Shown here: positions 44,263 to 51,705 of the stretch, one piece after another
Layout: every line of letters begins with the position of its first letter
Position numbering within the stretch: the first letter of the stretch is position 1
Assembly: GCF_016907385.1 (NCBI RefSeq)
Contig: NZ_JAFBBU010000001.1
Location: 3,615,598 to 3,679,597 of the forward strand
Reading direction: 5' to 3'
Origin: Subtercola frigoramans
GTDB taxonomy: Bacteria > Actinomycetota > Actinomycetes > Actinomycetales > Microbacteriaceae
Length of the DNA stretch: 64,000 nucleotides
Program-made: the position numbers and the translations under genes
The notes under the pieces: generated by a model
Database searches by the model: none
The model's input: only the letters and a program-made list of their open reading frames with translations
What the model was told of the DNA's origin: nothing

Positions 44263-45336
44263 CTACTGTGCTACCGGGCCCGAAGTGTTGCCGATGTGCA
44301 GAACCGACGTGAGCGAGACGTCGCCGACCGAACGGCCGGCCAGCAGCTCGGTCACGGCGAAGCCGGCAGCCCGTCCCTTCTCCATGGCCGGCTGCACCAT
44401 CGTCGTGAGGTCGTAGTCGTTCATTCCTTCGATTCTCGCGCCGTCGAAACCCACGACGGTGAGGTCACCGGGCACTCTGAGGCCGAGTGACTCCGCCGCC
44501 CGGATGGCCCCCACCGCCAACAGGTCGCTCTGGGCAATGATGGCGGTCGGGCGCAACTCGGGTGCAGCATCCAGAAGCACCAACGCCGCCGCCATACCCT
44601 CATCGGTCGAGGAGTTGGCCGCGACAACCCCGGTCAGGGCCGGGTACACCTCGCGCGCACCCTCGAGCCTGTCCAGTGTGGTCGCCGTTGTCGCCGACCT
44701 GACAAGTTCATCGGTGAGCGGGCGGCGTTCGCGCAGCGAATCCAGAGGCAGCGTGATCGTCGCCACCCGCCGATGGCCGAGATCGTGAACGACCTGGGCG
44801 AGGGTGACCGACGCTTCGCGATTGTCGAGCGCCACGCTCAGCACACCAGCGAAAGCCTGGCCCTCGATTGCCACCATGGGCACGTTCCGCTGGCGCATGA
44901 TCTCGATCGAGCGTGCCAGGTGCGGGCTGCAGCCCATGAAGATCGCGGCATCGAAGACGGCGGTCTGGATGGTCGACTCGCCTTCGCCGTTCGACGTGAG
45001 CAGCAGCATCCCACCGCTGTCGCCGAGCTGCTGCGAAATACCGTCGAGTGCCGCGATCATCATCGGGTCGCGAAAGGAATGGAGAACCCGGTCTTCGAGA
45101 ATCACCCCGACGATGCCCGAACGGCCCTGCCGCAACGACCTCGCCCGCGGGTCGGGGCCGGCATAGTTGAGTTCCTCGGCCGCCGCCAACACCCGGTCGC
45201 GCGTCTTGGCCGATATCGACCCGTCACCACTGAAGGCGATGGATGCTGTAGAACCCGACACTCCCGCACGCTTGGCCACATCGGCCAGGGTCGGCCGCGG
45301 GGTTGCGCCCGGGTGAGGTTGATTGTTTGCACTCAC
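44263..45336 (-). CDS. LacI-family transcriptional regulator
   Basis: 357 residues. An N-terminal LacI helix-turn-helix (PTLADVAKRAGVSGSTAS) with hinge is followed by a periplasmic-binding-protein-like sensor domain (IVGVILEDRVLHSF, VVGFDGARIEGMNDYDLTTM). The GTG at 45336 is used because the N-terminal arm then has normal length and TACGCT lies 7 bases upstream. The perfect palindrome at 45359-45376 in the intergenic space is the likely operator for this gene and the divergent MFS gene. The inducer is unknown; a sugar or nucleoside is usual. Confidence 0.88.
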   Translation of the reverse strand: MSANNQPHPGATPRPTLADVAKRAGVSGSTASIAFSGDGSISAKTRDRVLAAAEELNYAGPDPRARSLRQGRSGIVGVILEDRVLHSFRDPMMIAALDGISQQLGDSGGMLLLTSNGEGESTIQTAVFDAAIFMGCSPHLARSIEIMRQRNVPMVAIEGQAFAGVLSVALDNREASVTLAQVVHDLGHRRVATITLPLDSLRERRPLTDELVRSATTATTLDRLEGAREVYPALTGVVAANSSTDEGMAAALVLLDAAPELRPTAIIAQSDLLAVGAIRAAESLGLRVPGDLTVVGFDGARIEGMNDYDLTTMVQPAMEKGRAAGFAVTELLAGRSVGDVSLTSVLHIGNTSGPVAQ

Positions 45337-45343
45337 ATCGAAT

Positions 45344-45349
45344 AGCGTA
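45344..45349 (-). promoter_or_regulatory. -10 box TACGCT, 7 bases before LacI GTG
   Basis: Minus-strand TACGCT-N7-GTG; lies 10 bases from the palindrome so a bound repressor would cover the promoter. Confidence 0.6.
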
Positions 45350-45358
45350 GTCCACGTG

Positions 45359-45376
45359 AATCGAATCGATTCGATT
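45359..45376. promoter_or_regulatory. LacI-type operator, perfect 18-bp palindrome
   Basis: AATCGAATCGATTCGATT equals its own reverse complement and has the central CG pair usual for LacI-family operators. It lies in an AT-rich patch between the divergent LacI and MFS genes, flanked by GTG and CAC half-matches. Confidence 0.75.
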
Positions 45377-45444
45377 TTCACAGATCCGACGACGGATCCA
45401 GACCTCCAGACGCCCAGCCCAGAGCCTGTTCCCAAGGAATCACC

Positions 45445-46683
45445 ATGACCAAGCCAGCCGCCCCCGACACGGCGACCCGCTCGCACCTCATTGCCTGGCG
45501 CAATGCTCTCTTCGTGATCTTCACCCTGAGCGGGCTCTCGATCGCCAGCTGGGTGTCGCGCCTGCCTGCCGTGCGAGACGAGCTCGGTCTCGACACCTCA
45601 GCTGTCGGCCTGATGATCCTCGGGCTGTCGTTCGGGGCGATTCTCGGTCTCGTCGTCGCGCCGCAATTCCTCGCCAGGCTCGGCCCGCGCGGCGCCGTGA
45701 TCCTGTCGCTCAGCCTGAACGGCATCGGCATCGGCGGGGCCGGAATTTCGGCCGCCGTAATGCCCGATCCTGTTCTTGCAACAGTCTTCCTGGCCGTACT
45801 CGGCTTGGGGAACGGGTCCCTCGACGTCACGATGAACGTCGAGGGCGCCGCAGCCGAGCGGGCGATCGGCCGAACGCTCCTGCCGCTGATGCACGCCTTC
45901 TTCAGCCTGGGAACCGTGCTCGGCGCGCTGATCGGCGCAGGAGCATCCGCCCTCGATATTCCTGTCTCCTGGCATCTCGTCGCGATGGCTGTTCTCATTC
46001 TTCTCACCGGCATTGCGGTGGTTCGATTCATCCCGCACGAGGTCGACACCGAAGACCCCTCGACCAGCGCGAAGACTCCTTTCACGGCACGGGTCAGGGA
46101 GGGCCTTGCGGTCTGGGCCGACTCCCGCCTGCTGCTGATCGGCCTGATCATGCTCGGCATGGCCTTCGCCGAAGGATCGGCCAACGACTGGATCGCCCTG
46201 GCCACCGTCGACGGCCACAACCAGAGCAACACGACCGGTGCCCTGATGTTCGGCGTGTTCGTGGTGGCGATGACGATCGGCCGCGTCGCGGGTGGGCCCA
46301 TCCTCGACAGGCTCGGCCGCGTGCCCGTACTGCGGTGGTCTGCGCTCATCGGCGCCATCGGCCTGCTCATCTTCATTCTCACTCCCGCGCTGTGGTCAGC
46401 GATGCTGGGTGCTGCGCTGTGGGGCATCGGGTCGTCGCTCGGCTTCCCTGTCGGAATCTCCGCCGCCTCCGACGACCCCAAGACGGCCGCCGCCCGAGTG
46501 AGCGCGGTCGCTATCATCGGCTACGTCGCCTTTCTCGCCGGCCCGCCGCTGCTCGGGTTTCTCGGCCAGCACTTCGGCATCCTGAATGCGCTGTACGTTG
46601 TGCTCGCGTTGCTCATCCTCGCGGCCCTCGCGGCCCCTGCGGCCCGTGAACTCACCGGCAGGTTCGCCCGCAGAACCTCGTAG
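45445..46683 (+). CDS. MFS transporter
   Basis: 412 residues with 12 membrane helices in two halves separated by a hydrophilic loop near 195-220. The first half begins FVIFTLSGLSIASWVSRLPAVRDELGL, a pattern of the YbjJ/fucose-permease-like MFS subgroup. AAGGAA 8 bases before ATG is the ribosome-binding site, and the 108-base leader region contains the LacI-type palindrome, so expression is probably repressed by the divergent regulator. Substrate unknown. Confidence 0.87.
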   Translation: MTKPAAPDTATRSHLIAWRNALFVIFTLSGLSIASWVSRLPAVRDELGLDTSAVGLMILGLSFGAILGLVVAPQFLARLGPRGAVILSLSLNGIGIGGAGISAAVMPDPVLATVFLAVLGLGNGSLDVTMNVEGAAAERAIGRTLLPLMHAFFSLGTVLGALIGAGASALDIPVSWHLVAMAVLILLTGIAVVRFIPHEVDTEDPSTSAKTPFTARVREGLAVWADSRLLLIGLIMLGMAFAEGSANDWIALATVDGHNQSNTTGALMFGVFVVAMTIGRVAGGPILDRLGRVPVLRWSALIGAIGLLIFILTPALWSAMLGAALWGIGSSLGFPVGISAASDDPKTAAARVSAVAIIGYVAFLAGPPLLGFLGQHFGILNALYVVLALLILAALAAPAARELTGRFARRTS

Positions 46684-46686
46684 GCT
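46681..46686 (+). promoter_or_regulatory. -10 box TAGGCT of nucS, includes MFS stop codon
   Basis: TAGGCT-N6-GTG; its first three bases are the TAG stop codon of the MFS gene. Confidence 0.6.
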
Positions 46687-46692
46687 TTCGGG

Positions 46693-47388
46693 GTGCGACT
46701 TGTTATTGCGAAATGTGCCGTTGACTACGCGGGGAGGCTGAGCGCCCACCTGCCCCTGGCAACACGGCTGCTCATGCTCAAGAACGACGGCAGCATCCTG
46801 GTGCACTCCGACGGCGGCTCCTACAAACCGCTCAACTGGATGAGCCCGCCCTGCACGCTGCAGATCCTCGAACCAGACGACGAGCAACGGGATGTCGGCA
46901 TCACCGAACTCTGGAAGGTCACGCACGCGAAAACGGCCGACCTCCTCCTGGTGTCGATCCATGAAGTGTTCACTGACACCTCCCATGACCTGGGAATCGA
47001 CCCCGGGCTGATCAAAGACGGCGTCGAGGCACATCTCCAGAAGTTGCTCGCCGAACAGATCGAACTGCTGGGGGAGGGGCACACACTCGTTCGCCGCGAA
47101 TACATGACGGCGATCGGCCCTGTCGACATTCTCGCGAGGGACGCGAAGGGCGCCGCGGTCGCTGTGGAACTCAAGCGTCGCGGGGACATCGACGGCGTCG
47201 AACAGCTCACCCGGTACCTCGAACTGATGAATCGCGACCCGCACCTGGCTCCCGTGACGGGAATCTTCGCGGCCCAGGAGATCAAGCCGCAGGCCCGCAC
47301 GCTGGCGCACGACCGCGGAATACGCACCCTGCTGCTCGACTACGACGCCATGCGCGGCCTCGACGACGGAGATTCCAGGTTGTTCTGA
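46693..47388 (+). CDS. nucS: NucS/EndoMS mismatch endonuclease
   Basis: 231 residues. Double-strand endonuclease that cuts at mismatches and gives Actinobacteria, which lack MutS/MutL, their postreplicative mismatch repair. Starts with the conserved [20 protein letters not shown], the DNA-binding domain includes [11 protein letters not shown], and the nuclease core has GPVDILARD and the catalytic [15 protein letters not shown] (Glu/Lys about 159-161). The C terminus ([17 protein letters not shown]) is close to the beta-clamp-binding tail of other NucS proteins. GTG start follows the -10 box by 6 bases. Confidence 0.95.
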   Translation: MRLVIAKCAVDYAGRLSAHLPLATRLLMLKNDGSILVHSDGGSYKPLNWMSPPCTLQILEPDDEQRDVGITELWKVTHAKTADLLLVSIHEVFTDTSHDLGIDPGLIKDGVEAHLQKLLAEQIELLGEGHTLVRREYMTAIGPVDILARDAKGAAVAVELKRRGDIDGVEQLTRYLELMNRDPHLAPVTGIFAAQEIKPQARTLAHDRGIRTLLLDYDAMRGLDDGDSRLF

Positions 47389-47400
47389 AGCTCTTCGAGG

Positions 47401-48567
47401 TCAGGGGGCGCCGGCGGTCAGCCAGAGGGCCAGGGTTGCCAGCGGCAGCAGGAGGGCGACGCCGACCAGGCCGAGCACGACGAAGCGCGACCACGGCACC
47501 GAGACCCCGAGAGCCGTCACGCGCTGGTGCCACAGAAGAGTTGCAAGCGACGCCCATGGCGTGATGAGCGGCCCCAGATTGACGCCGATTAGCAGCGCGG
47601 CCAGTCTTGCAGGCGAACCAGCCGCCGGTTCGAGTACGAGGTAGGCCGGAAGATTGTTGATGCCGTTCGCCGAGAGTGCGCCGAGCCCAGAGAGCTGGAG
47701 GAGGGCGGGAAACGACTCGCCCGAACCGGAGACGGCGGCGACAGCATCCGAGAGCCCGTGCACTTGGGCGGCTTCGACGAGCACAAAGAGTCCAGCGGCG
47801 ATCGCGACCGGAGACCAGGGGATGAGTCCCCAGCGCAGCGTCGTCGGCCGGCGCACCACGAAGGCGAGCAGAAGCACCAGTGCTCCGATCCCTGCGGGAA
47901 TCCACACTGGCACCCCCGACACGAGCGCCGGCAGCAGAATGACGACGACAACAGCCGAAATCACCAGAAGCGTGCGATCGGCTATCGGCGCTCGTTCGGG
48001 CACCTCGTAGCTGCCGCGCAGTCTCCGGCGGAACAACAGCGAGAGAATGACCACCGGAACAACGACTCCCACCGCGGCCGGTGCCCACACCACGCTCGCG
48101 AACGCCAGCGGGCTGCCCCCCGACATCTGCTCGGCGGCCAATAGGTTCGTCAGGTTCGAGATCGGCAGCAATAGTGACGCCGTGTTCGCGAGCCACACCG
48201 TGGCGATGGCGAAGGGAATCGGGGAGATCCTCGCGTGCAGGGCGAGCAGCACGACGACGGGCGTCACCAGCACCGCAGTCGTGTCGAGCGACAGGAAGAT
48301 CGTGCTGACCGTTGCGAGAACGAGAACGAAGAGCCAGAGCATCCACACCCTGCGGCCACCCCAGCGGGCAAGTCGGTCAGAGAGCACGGCGAACAGCCCG
48401 GCATCGGCGGCGAGTTCGGTGACGATCGTGATGCCCACCACGAACCCGAGCACCGGGCCCACACGGTCCAGGAGCGCCACTGAGTCCGAAGCCGGCAGGA
48501 TGCCCGTGGCCACCACAATCGCAGCGAGTACAACGAGTACCAGAGTGAAGACCAGGCCGGCGGTCAC
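47401..48567 (-). CDS. ArsB/SLC13-type anion permease
   Basis: 388 residues from GTG 48567, about 11 hydrophobic helices. SLDTTAVLVTPVVVLLA in the first half and NGINNLPAYLVLEP plus GVNLGPLITPWASLATLLW in the second half are marks of the ArsB/NhaD/SLC13 ion-transporter superfamily. No ars regulator or reductase is adjacent, so the anion is unknown. The start is unclear: the GTG lacks a ribosome-binding site, and a good TACACT box at 48609-48604 lies 6 bases before an in-frame ATA (48597). Convergent with nucS. Confidence 0.8.
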   Translation of the reverse strand: MTAGLVFTLVLVVLAAIVVATGILPASDSVALLDRVGPVLGFVVGITIVTELAADAGLFAVLSDRLARWGGRRVWMLWLFVLVLATVSTIFLSLDTTAVLVTPVVVLLALHARISPIPFAIATVWLANTASLLLPISNLTNLLAAEQMSGGSPLAFASVVWAPAAVGVVVPVVILSLLFRRRLRGSYEVPERAPIADRTLLVISAVVVVILLPALVSGVPVWIPAGIGALVLLLAFVVRRPTTLRWGLIPWSPVAIAAGLFVLVEAAQVHGLSDAVAAVSGSGESFPALLQLSGLGALSANGINNLPAYLVLEPAAGSPARLAALLIGVNLGPLITPWASLATLLWHQRVTALGVSVPWSRFVVLGLVGVALLLPLATLALWLTAGAP

Positions 48568-48644
48568 TTTTTTCTGGGGAGCAGATGCGTGTTCTATCTG
48601 GCGAGTGTAATTCGCCCGGAAAAGAGCCAGTGACAACAGAGCCC

Positions 48645-48650
48645 TAGAAT
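48645..48650 (+). promoter_or_regulatory. -10 box TAGAAT, 7 bases before ATG 48658
   Basis: TAGAAT-N7-ATG of the HAD phosphatase gene. Confidence 0.6.
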
Positions 48651-48657
48651 TGCCCGG

Positions 48658-49335
48658 ATGACTACTCCACTTGACCCGAAACACAAGCCGTGGTCGTGCA
48701 TTCTCTTCGACCTCGACGGCACCATCACCGACTCCGCACCCGGAATCATCGGAAGACTGTCGCGAACGCTGGCGGCGCTGGGGCGCCCGGTGCCCCCGCC
48801 CGAAGAACTGGTGCACTTCGTCGGGCCGCCCATTCTCATCGGGTTCGAACTCGTCGCCGGTATGAATGAGTTCGAGGCCAAAGAGGCGCTGCTCGTGTAC
48901 CGGGATCTCGCCGCCAGCGAAGGCCCGCAAGACGACGCCGTGACGTTTCCCGGCATGGTCGGCCTCGTGAAGTTCCTGCACAAAGCCGGCATTCCGCTGG
49001 CCATCACCACCTCGAAGTCAGAAGTTCAGGCACATCGGATCCTCGAGCACCTCGATCTCGGGCACGCCTTCGTCGTCATCACCGGTGCGAGCGAGGACGA
49101 GACGCGAAGTGCCAAGGCCGATGTGATCGACGAGGCGCTGGTCCGTCTTCGCGCGCTCGACGTCGACCTCTCGAATCTCGTCCTCGTCGGCGACCGCATC
49201 CACGACATGGAAGGCGCTGCCGAACACGGCATCCCGCCGATCATGGTGGAGTGGGGCTACGGCTCACCGGCCGAGGCCGATGGCGCGATCGGCATCGTGC
49301 ATTCGGTCGACCAACTGCGTTCGCTTCTCATCTAA
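48658..49335 (+). CDS. HAD-superfamily phosphatase (Gph-like)
   Basis: 225 residues. Motif I FDLDGTITDS holds the nucleophilic and acid/base aspartates, motif II is in AITTSKSEVQ, motif III lysine in DETRSAKADVI, motif IV in LVGDRIHDMEGA. The helical cap between motifs I and II and the general layout match phosphoglycolate phosphatase-like and 5'-nucleotidase-like HAD enzymes. Substrate not determinable. Confidence 0.87.
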   Translation: MTTPLDPKHKPWSCILFDLDGTITDSAPGIIGRLSRTLAALGRPVPPPEELVHFVGPPILIGFELVAGMNEFEAKEALLVYRDLAASEGPQDDAVTFPGMVGLVKFLHKAGIPLAITTSKSEVQAHRILEHLDLGHAFVVITGASEDETRSAKADVIDEALVRLRALDVDLSNLVLVGDRIHDMEGAAEHGIPPIMVEWGYGSPAEADGAIGIVHSVDQLRSLLI

Positions 49336-49337
49336 GC

Positions 49338-49385
49338 CAGTCGACCTCTGAATGGGCACGTCAGCCGACCTCCGGATGGTCACCT
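49338..49385 (+). repeat. 24-bp direct repeat, two tandem copies
   Basis: 49338-49361 and 49362-49385 agree at 19 of 24 positions (core CGACCTC..GAATGG or GGATGG..CAC). They fill most of the gap between the convergent HAD and XRE genes. Possibly the remains of an insertion-sequence end, possibly a protein-binding array. Confidence 0.6.
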
Positions 49386-49398
49386 GACCCAGAGTGCT

Positions 49399-49701
49399 TC
49401 AGCGCGCGAGGCGGTGGCGTTCCCGAATCAGGTCAGCAGCCGTCACCGTGTGCGTGCGTTCTGGCAGCATCGCGGCGGTCAGGTTCACAATCCATTCGGC
49501 GGCATCGACATTGAGCGCTCCGGCCAGGCTCACCAGCGTCGAGAGCGTGGGGTTCGCCTGCCCCCGCTCGATCTTGCCCACGTTGGTGACGTGCATCTCC
49601 GCCAGATCGGCTATGTCTTCCTGGCTCAGTCCGAGCTTCAGCCGGGTTGCGCGAATGCGCTCGCCGACAATGCGCGAGGCTTCGGACTGAGGTTCAGACA
49701 T
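49399..49701 (-). CDS. Small XRE-family DNA-binding protein
   Basis: 100 residues, mainly one helix-turn-helix of the Cro/C1 type (IVGERIRATRLKLGLSQEDIAD, MHVTNVGKIERGQANPTL) plus a short C-terminal tail. ATG at 49701 is preceded by TATTCA at 6 bases, so it may be leaderless. It is a free-standing regulator with no partner toxin gene visible; target unknown. Confidence 0.82.
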   Translation of the reverse strand: MSEPQSEASRIVGERIRATRLKLGLSQEDIADLAEMHVTNVGKIERGQANPTLSTLVSLAGALNVDAAEWIVNLTAAMLPERTHTVTAADLIRERHRLAR

Positions 49702-49837
49702 ACCTCATGAATACTTGCCAGAACCATGGCTGGCCAGAGTGTTCGAACCTGATGCTTTAAAGCACCGGGCAAGGATGATCGAAAGGTCGTGCCCCAAACA
49801 TACCGTGCACCTGCCTACCCGCTGGTGCACGGACGCA

Positions 49838-49875
49838 GAAGGCCCCTGGCCGGAGTCATACCGGTCGGGGCCTTC
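49838..49875 (-). terminator. Hairpin terminator of tRNA-Leu
   Basis: GAAGGCCCC (49838-49846) pairs with GGGGCCTTC (49867-49875), with extra GGCCGG/CCGG pairing inside, a few bases beyond the tRNA 3' end on the minus strand. A second perfect hairpin, GTGCACC/GGTGCAC at 49805-49830, lies just further on. Confidence 0.65.
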
Positions 49876-49881
49876 AACTGC

Positions 49882-49968
49882 TGGTGCGCGAAGGGGGACT
49901 TGAACCCCCACGTCCTTACGAACACACGGACCTGAACCGTGCGCGTCTACCAATTCCGCCACTCGCGC
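49882..49968 (-). tRNA. tRNA-Leu (anticodon CAG)
   Basis: Long-variable-arm tRNA. Acceptor GCGCGAG pairs with the 3' strand ending TTCGCGC; the anticodon stem CACGG/CCGTG encloses TTCAGGT, anticodon CAG; TTCAAGT T-loop is present and the CCA end is encoded (49884-49882). The leucine tRNA next to fhaA is conserved in this locus across Actinobacteria. Confidence 0.95.
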
Positions 49969-49978
49969 CAACTCAGCG

Positions 49979-49984
49979 AGGTTA
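49979..49984 (-). promoter_or_regulatory. -10 box of tRNA-Leu
   Basis: TAACCT on the minus strand, 10 bases upstream of the tRNA 5' end, with TTCTGA 17 bases further up as a weak -35. Confidence 0.45.
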
Positions 49985-50085
49985 GCACCCCTTGGGCGGA
50001 ATCAGAAATGACGAAGCAGCATGGCGCCTCCTCCACAGGCCTCGATCACACACCGAAGTTCACACAAATTCGCCGCCGCAGTGCT

Positions 50086-50115
50086 TTAACACCAACGGCA
50101 AGTAACATCTGTCAT
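50086..50115 (+). promoter_or_regulatory. Candidate promoter of the fhaA-pknB operon
   Basis: TTAACA (50086-50091), an 18-base spacer and TGTCAT (50110-50115) lie about 60 bases before the fhaA start, in the 208-base gap after tRNA-Leu. The rest of that gap shows nothing definite. Confidence 0.35.
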
Positions 50116-50176
50116 AGCATTCAGGCCGGAACCTTGTGCAGACCCCTGCGTCTGGCGCACCGATCATGGGAGACGA

Positions 50177-51019
50177 GTGGGAATACTGGACAACTTCGAG
50201 AAGGGTCTCGAACGTGCTGTCAACGGCGCTTTCGCCAAGACCTTTCGTTCGGGGCTGCAACCGGTTGAGATCGGCTCCGCATTGAAGCGGGAGCTCGACA
50301 CCAAGGCGGCGGTTGTCTCCCGCGACCGCATCCTGGTGCCGAACAGTTTTGTGGTGAACCTGAGCACGAGCGACTTCCAGCGCATGAGTGCCATCGGCCC
50401 CACTCTCATCGACGACCTGATCGAGATCGTGCAGAAGCACGCCACGGCCCAGAGTTTCCAGTTCGCCGGCGGCATCAGTGTGAAGCTCACCGAGGTCGCC
50501 AAGCTGAGCACGGGTGTTCTCGAGATCGTGAGTTCGACCATCCAGCGAGACGTCACGTGGACCCCGGTGCTCGATGTCGGGGGCAAGCGTTACGCGCTCA
50601 CGGCGAGCCGCACCGTCATCGGTCGCGGTCGTGAGGCCGACATCACCGTCGACGACACCGGCATCTCACGAAAGCACATCGAGGTCCTCTGGGACGGCCA
50701 CACGGCAGAGGCGAGAGACCTCGGCTCCACGAACGGGTCGCAGCTGAATGGACAGGCCTTCAGCAGGGCGATACTCGAACCTGACTCGGTGATTCAGATC
50801 GGGCGCACCAGGGTCGTCTTCCGTGTGCTGGCGCAGACCCACGACGCTGTAGCCGCTTCGCTGCCGCCCATGGCACGTCCCCTTCCGATGGATCGACCGG
50901 CAGCAGCAGCTCGGCCCGCGCACCAGGAGTCATCTCCCCCGAGCACGCCTTCGATCCCCGACGATTCACCTGTGGATCAGGAGAACCCCCAGCCCGGCGG
51001 ATTCCGGTGGGATCTATGA
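50177..51019 (+). CDS. fhaA: FHA-domain protein FhaA
   Basis: 280 residues. An N-terminal DUF3662 domain (GILDNFEKGLERAVNGAFAKTF) occupies about 1-120, a linker follows, and a forkhead-associated domain at about 145-215 has the phosphothreonine-binding GRGREADI, SRKHIEV and STNGSQLNG motifs; the tail is Pro-rich. In mycobacteria FhaA binds the phosphorylated pseudokinase MviN and controls peptidoglycan synthesis. GTG start with GGAGA upstream. First gene of the eight-gene operon that ends with pknB. Confidence 0.93.
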   Translation: MGILDNFEKGLERAVNGAFAKTFRSGLQPVEIGSALKRELDTKAAVVSRDRILVPNSFVVNLSTSDFQRMSAIGPTLIDDLIEIVQKHATAQSFQFAGGISVKLTEVAKLSTGVLEIVSSTIQRDVTWTPVLDVGGKRYALTASRTVIGRGREADITVDDTGISRKHIEVLWDGHTAEARDLGSTNGSQLNGQAFSRAILEPDSVIQIGRTRVVFRVLAQTHDAVAASLPPMARPLPMDRPAAAARPAHQESSPPSTPSIPDDSPVDQENPQPGGFRWDL

Positions 51020-51687
51020 GTGAACTCACCCTGCTCATCCTGCGATTCGGATTCCTCGCGCTGCTGTGGGTCTTCGTTTTCGTGATCGTCTACGCGATGC
51101 GATCCGACCTGTTCGGCCAGCGCGTGCGCAAGATGCGCGACCCCTCTGCAGTGGCAGCGACTGCCGACACCTTTCCGGCCGCCAGCACCAATGCTGGCGC
51201 CGGGGTCGGCACTGTAGGTGCGCAACAGCCTGCGCGAGTGGCGCCACCCGTTGCCGGCGTCGTCGTCGGTGCCGCAGCGTCAGCGACCCCTCTGGCCCCA
51301 TCTCACCCACCCACCCCGCCTCCGCAGTCGAAGATCCCGGTCTTCACGCCCCTGGAGGGTTCCAGCGCCGGGGTTCATCCTCGTGCGACGACAAGCAACG
51401 CACACAAGCTGGTGATCACCTCGGGCACCAAGGGCGGCACCGAGATCGAACTCGGCGTCGAACCGCTGACCATCGGTCGCTCAACGGATTCCAGCGTCGT
51501 GATCCGCGACGACTACACTTCGACGCATCACGCCCGGCTTCTCAATTGGAACAACGAGTGGGTCATCCAGGACCTCGACTCGACCAATGGGACTTTTCTT
51601 GACGGTAAGCGCGTCACCCAACCCACCCCTGTCCCGCTGAACACGCCGATCAAAATTGGGTCAACCAGTTTTGAACTCCGGCGCTAG
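51016..51687 (+). CDS. fhaB: FHA-domain membrane protein FhaB/FipA
   Basis: 223 residues. One N-terminal membrane helix (LTLLILRFGFLALLWVFVFVIVYAM), an Ala/Pro-rich linker, and a C-terminal FHA domain from about 145 (GRSTDSSVVI, DSTNGTFLDGKRV). Substrate of PknA/PknB in mycobacteria and linked to septum formation. Start ATG overlaps the fhaA stop by 4 bases. Confidence 0.93.
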   Translation: MSELTLLILRFGFLALLWVFVFVIVYAMRSDLFGQRVRKMRDPSAVAATADTFPAASTNAGAGVGTVGAQQPARVAPPVAGVVVGAAASATPLAPSHPPTPPPQSKIPVFTPLEGSSAGVHPRATTSNAHKLVITSGTKGGTEIELGVEPLTIGRSTDSSVVIRDDYTSTHHARLLNWNNEWVIQDLDSTNGTFLDGKRVTQPTPVPLNTPIKIGSTSFELRR

Positions 51688-51705
51688 CGGCAGGGAATCC
51701 ACACA

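Noticed and set aside
49805..49875. CRISPR-like alternating hairpins
   Set aside because: Two unrelated hairpins next to tRNA-Leu, no repeat-spacer periodicity; no CRISPR array or cas gene was found anywhere in the window.
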